NCBI GenBank assembly: GCA_003250235.1 | Contig: QKGY01000109.1 | Location: 1-8,530, forward strand | DNA length: 8,530 bases | Source: Desulfuromonadaceae bacterium | GTDB taxonomy: Bacteria; Desulfobacterota; Desulfuromonadia; Desulfuromonadales; SZUA-540 | Reading direction: 5' to 3' | Part shown: one piece after another, positions 6,697 to 8,530 of the stretch | Position numbering within the stretch: the stretch's first letter is position 1 | Layout: every line of letters starts with the position of its first letter | Translations under genes and position numbers: made by a program | The notes under the pieces: model-generated | Database searches by the model: none | What the model was told of the DNA's origin: nothing | The model's input: only the letters and a program-made list of their open reading frames with translations

Positions 6697-6729
6697 TTCG
6701 CCAAATCGGCACATTCTCCGATAAAATAT

Positions 6730-6760
6730 GGGATAATAAAGAACACATGTAAAATTACCC
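6730..6760. repeat. imperfect inverted repeat in the cytochrome promoter/leader
   Basis: GGGATAAT (6730-6737) and ATTACCC (6754-6760) pair over 7 bp with one bulged A, separated by 16 bp. The element overlaps the expected -10 and start region of the cytochrome promoter. It could be a regulator site or an mRNA stem; no known family motif is recognised. Confidence 0.3.
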
Positions 6761-6779
6761 GGAAGCACCGTCCTGTCAA
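6751..6779 (-). promoter_or_regulatory. candidate cytochrome promoter with strong -35 and poor -10
   Basis: A perfect TTGACA occurs on the minus strand at 6779-6774. At 17 bp spacing the -10 would be AATTTT (6756-6751), matching only 3 of 6 bases. A good -35 with a poor -10 may mean the promoter needs an activator, or that the real -10 is elsewhere. The leader would be roughly 60 nt. Confidence 0.35.
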
Positions 6780-6807
6780 TAGGAATACGGACTATTTCCC
6801 GAAGTCT

Positions 6808-6836
6808 TTGACAGAAAAAAAGTCGCTGCATATATC
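6808..6836 (+). promoter_or_regulatory. sigma70-type promoter for the RNase Z-like gene
   Basis: A perfect TTGACA (6808-6813), a 17-bp spacer and TATATC (6831-6836, 4 of 6 matches). The start point would be near 6843, giving a very short leader that still includes the GGGGAG ribosome binding site at 6848-6853. It is back-to-back with the cytochrome -35 box, 28 bp away. Confidence 0.5.
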
Positions 6837-6859
6837 AAGAGGTCCACGGGGAGTATGGC

Positions 6860-7861
6860 ATGCGATCGGTTTTCTATCCGCACCTGATCAACGGACCGTT
6901 CGGGGATCCGGCACTCTATGTCCGACTGGCGCACCGGCGAGAGGCCCTGCTGTTTGACTGCGGCGACCTTCACCCCCTGACACCCGGACAGAAAACCAAG
7001 ATCACAAATGTGTTCATCTCGCACGCCCACATGGATCACATCATCGGCTTTGACAGCCTGCTGCGTTCCCTCCTGTACACGGACAGAACCCTGTGCCTGC
7101 ATGGGCCACCGGGGATCATTGAGCGCATACGCCACCGACTGGCCGGGTACACATGGAACCTTTTCGAAGATTTCCGATTCGTCCTGGTGGTCCGCGAATG
7201 GGGAGAAATCAGCCTTAAAGAGATGACCTTTCGGGCGGCCCGAGCTTTCGAGCCCGATCCTCCTCGTACGATGGCCTGTTCAAACGGCCCCCTGCATGCG
7301 ACGCCTCACTACCGGGTCAGCCCCCTCGCGCTGGACCACGGCGGCATCCCCTCCCTCGCTTTCGCACTGGAGGAAACCCTTCATGTGGCCATTCACAAGG
7401 ATGCCCTGGAGCGAGAAGGCTACCTGCCCGGCCCCTGGCTGACGGCATTCAAGGATCGCCTTCGTACCGAATCGTCGCAGAAAAACATCCTTGTCCCCCT
7501 TGCCAGGGGCGGAACAACCGAAGTATCCTTGAATACATTGGCAGAGCGTATTGCTCATCGGGAAGCCGGGATGAAACTGGTTTACGTCACCGACGCCTCC
7601 CCCAGTGCCGCCAATTGCGATGCCATTATTCACCTGGCCCGAAAAGCTCATCTTTTAGTCATTGAGGCGCCTTTTCTCCATGCCGACCTCTCCAGGGCGC
7701 AAAGCCGCAATCATCTGACCGCCCGCCTTGCCGGTCAGATCGCCAAAGAAGCCCAGGTTCAACGGCTGCTCGTGTTCCATCATTCTCCCCGTTACGGCCG
7801 AGACGATGGGAGGCTCAGCCAGGAGGCCCGGAGCGCCCATGAGGCTCCAACCGACGTTTAA
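6860..7861 (+). CDS. RNase Z-like metallo-beta-lactamase-fold hydrolase
   Basis: This is a cytoplasmic two-metal hydrolase of 333 residues, with no signal peptide. Visible ligands follow the RNase Z (tRNA 3'-endonuclease) pattern: HAHMDH with His55, His57, Asp59 and His60; His160 in LDHGGIPSLAF; Asp245 in VYVTD; His285 in NHLTA; and His307 in VFHHSPRY. The segment EGYLPGPWLTAFKDRL (186-201) recalls the GxxPGPxxxxL signature of RNase Z. It departs from canonical enzymes in HAHMDH (rather than HLHGDH) and in an atypical N-terminus. It may process tRNA 3' ends or cut another phosphodiester or ester; the sequence does not decide. The ATG has GGGGAG 6 nt upstream; an overlapping ATG at 6855 is in another frame. 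A PAS sensor gene follows after 21 bp, probably in the same operon. Confidence 0.82.
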   Translation: MRSVFYPHLINGPFGDPALYVRLAHRREALLFDCGDLHPLTPGQKTKITNVFISHAHMDHIIGFDSLLRSLLYTDRTLCLHGPPGIIERIRHRLAGYTWNLFEDFRFVLVVREWGEISLKEMTFRAARAFEPDPPRTMACSNGPLHATPHYRVSPLALDHGGIPSLAFALEETLHVAIHKDALEREGYLPGPWLTAFKDRLRTESSQKNILVPLARGGTTEVSLNTLAERIAHREAGMKLVYVTDASPSAANCDAIIHLARKAHLLVIEAPFLHADLSRAQSRNHLTARLAGQIAKEAQVQRLLVFHHSPRYGRDDGRLSQEARSAHEAPTDV

Positions 7862-7882
7862 TGCAGGCAGCACGGAGTCTCC

Positions 7883-8530
7883 ATGACAAAGCCTTCAAAA
7901 TTTCTTCAAGTCCTTCTCTACACCCTGGCGGGCACTCTTCTTCTCATCATGCTCTCCACCGTGCAGAAGATTTTCCTCGGCGGATCAAGCCTTGCCTTCA
8001 ATCCGCACTCCTATGTGGTTCCCTGTATTTTCGGAGGCTTCAGCGGAATGCTGTTCGGCATCTGGCAAGTACGCCTTAAACTTGCCTCGACGCGCTACCG
8101 CCTGGTCGCGGACTTCGCCTCGGACTGTGTTTATCTGAAAGACGCCGGCGGGCCGTTCCGGTATATCTCCCCCGCCAGTCTGGCTCTTTTGGGATACGAC
8201 CCTGAAGAGATTCTCGACAATCCCGGCCTGATAACCGCCCTGATCCATTCCGAGGATATTCCCCTGTGGCAGGAGCAGATGCGGGAGGCGGAGACAGGAA
8301 GGAAGGCCTCGACGCGCATCCTGAGAATTCAGTCTCGCGACGGACACCCACGATGGATCCAGCATACCTGCCGGCCGCTGCGGGAAAGTCGATACCGCTT
8401 TTCCGTCAGAGGAAGCCTCAGTGACATTACGGAACGGCACCACATGGAGAGCGAACTGCGCGACAGCGAGTCCCGCTATCTCGATCTGCTTGAAAACGCC
8501 AACGACCTGATTCAGAGCACGGCCCCCGAC
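7883..8530 (+). CDS. membrane PAS-domain sensor protein, N-terminal part
   Basis: The frame is open from the ATG at 7883 to the window edge (216 codons), so the gene is cut. The ATG has GGAG at 7874-7877, 5 nt upstream. Two hydrophobic helices (about 8-28 and 44-64) anchor it in the membrane with a connecting segment of only about 15 residues. A PAS domain follows (about 72-166) with GYDPEEIL (104-111), then a PAC-type end with SRDGHPRWI (151-159) and GSLSDITERHH (177-187). A short helical linker, ESELRDSESRYLDLLENAND, leads into a second PAS domain. Such proteins usually end in a histidine kinase or a diguanylate cyclase; the output module is not visible. It probably senses a small ligand or redox state in the cytoplasm. 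It lies 21 bp after the RNase Z-like gene. Confidence 0.85.
   Translation, partial: MTKPSKFLQVLLYTLAGTLLLIMLSTVQKIFLGGSSLAFNPHSYVVPCIFGGFSGMLFGIWQVRLKLASTRYRLVADFASDCVYLKDAGGPFRYISPASLALLGYDPEEILDNPGLITALIHSEDIPLWQEQMREAETGRKASTRILRIQSRDGHPRWIQHTCRPLRESRYRFSVRGSLSDITERHHMESELRDSESRYLDLLENANDLIQSTAPD

Noticed and set aside
6685..6831. Upstream ATG extension of the cytochrome gene
   Set aside because: The 49 extra residues would precede the signal peptide, and a strong AAGGAGG serves the ATG at 6684.
6235..6957. 240-codon plus-strand frame spanning the cytochrome start and the intergenic region
   Set aside because: It runs antisense through the heme motifs and across the divergent promoters, with no ribosome binding site or motif.
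7861..8079. 72-codon frame starting at the TAATG overlap with the RNase Z-like stop
   Set aside because: It is out of frame with the PAS protein, which has a better ribosome binding site, membrane helices and clear domain content.
1..8530. CRISPR array, tRNA/rRNA gene, insertion sequence or prophage
   Set aside because: No regularly spaced repeats, cloverleaf-like sequence, transposase or integrase motifs were seen; intergenic gaps are all under 250 bp.

Overview
The window reads as chromosomal DNA of a Gram-negative, moderately GC-rich bacterium that respires through multiheme cytochromes. The best guess is a Desulfuromonadales/Geobacter-type deltaproteobacterium. The grounds are a secreted five-heme c-type cytochrome, a short zinc-ribbon gene behind prmA-rsmE, a two-component system and a PAS sensor. 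This taxonomic call is inferred from gene content; no rRNA gene or other marker is present.

Layout. (1) Positions 1-1772, minus strand: a compact operon prmA - rsmE - zinc-ribbon protein. It covers ribosomal protein L11 methylation, 16S rRNA U1498 methylation and a small CXXC protein cut by the window edge. (2) Positions 1773-2013: an AT-rich intergenic region with two good sigma70-type promoters that point toward each other, one for prmA and one for the gene to the right. (3) Positions 2014-5030, plus strand: a pyruvate,phosphate dikinase regulatory protein (bifunctional kinase/pyrophosphorylase), then an OmpR-type response regulator and its membrane histidine kinase. The kinase has a TTG start directly abutting the regulator's stop codon. 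(4) Positions 5031-5226: a convergent junction with a strong hairpin flanked by A and T tracts, able to stop transcription from both sides. (5) Positions 5227-6684, minus strand: the secreted pentaheme cytochrome c. (6) Positions 6685-6859: a divergent promoter region with two perfect TTGACA boxes 28 bp apart. (7) Positions 6860-8530, plus strand: an RNase Z-like metallo-beta-lactamase-fold hydrolase followed 21 bp later by the start of a two-TM, multi-PAS sensor protein that runs off the window.

How the parts may work together. The prmA-rsmE operon is housekeeping ribosome modification. The dikinase regulator would tune pyruvate/PEP interconversion, but no dikinase gene is visible here. The two-component system senses an unknown envelope signal. 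The cytochrome, the RNase Z-like enzyme and the PAS sensor share one control region, so co-regulation is possible but unproven.

Most of the window is ordinary conserved gene content. I found no CRISPR array, insertion sequence, prophage, tRNA, rRNA or clear undescribed system. The most unusual items are the cytochrome architecture, the RNase Z-like protein next to it, and the arrangement of the two intergenic promoter regions.
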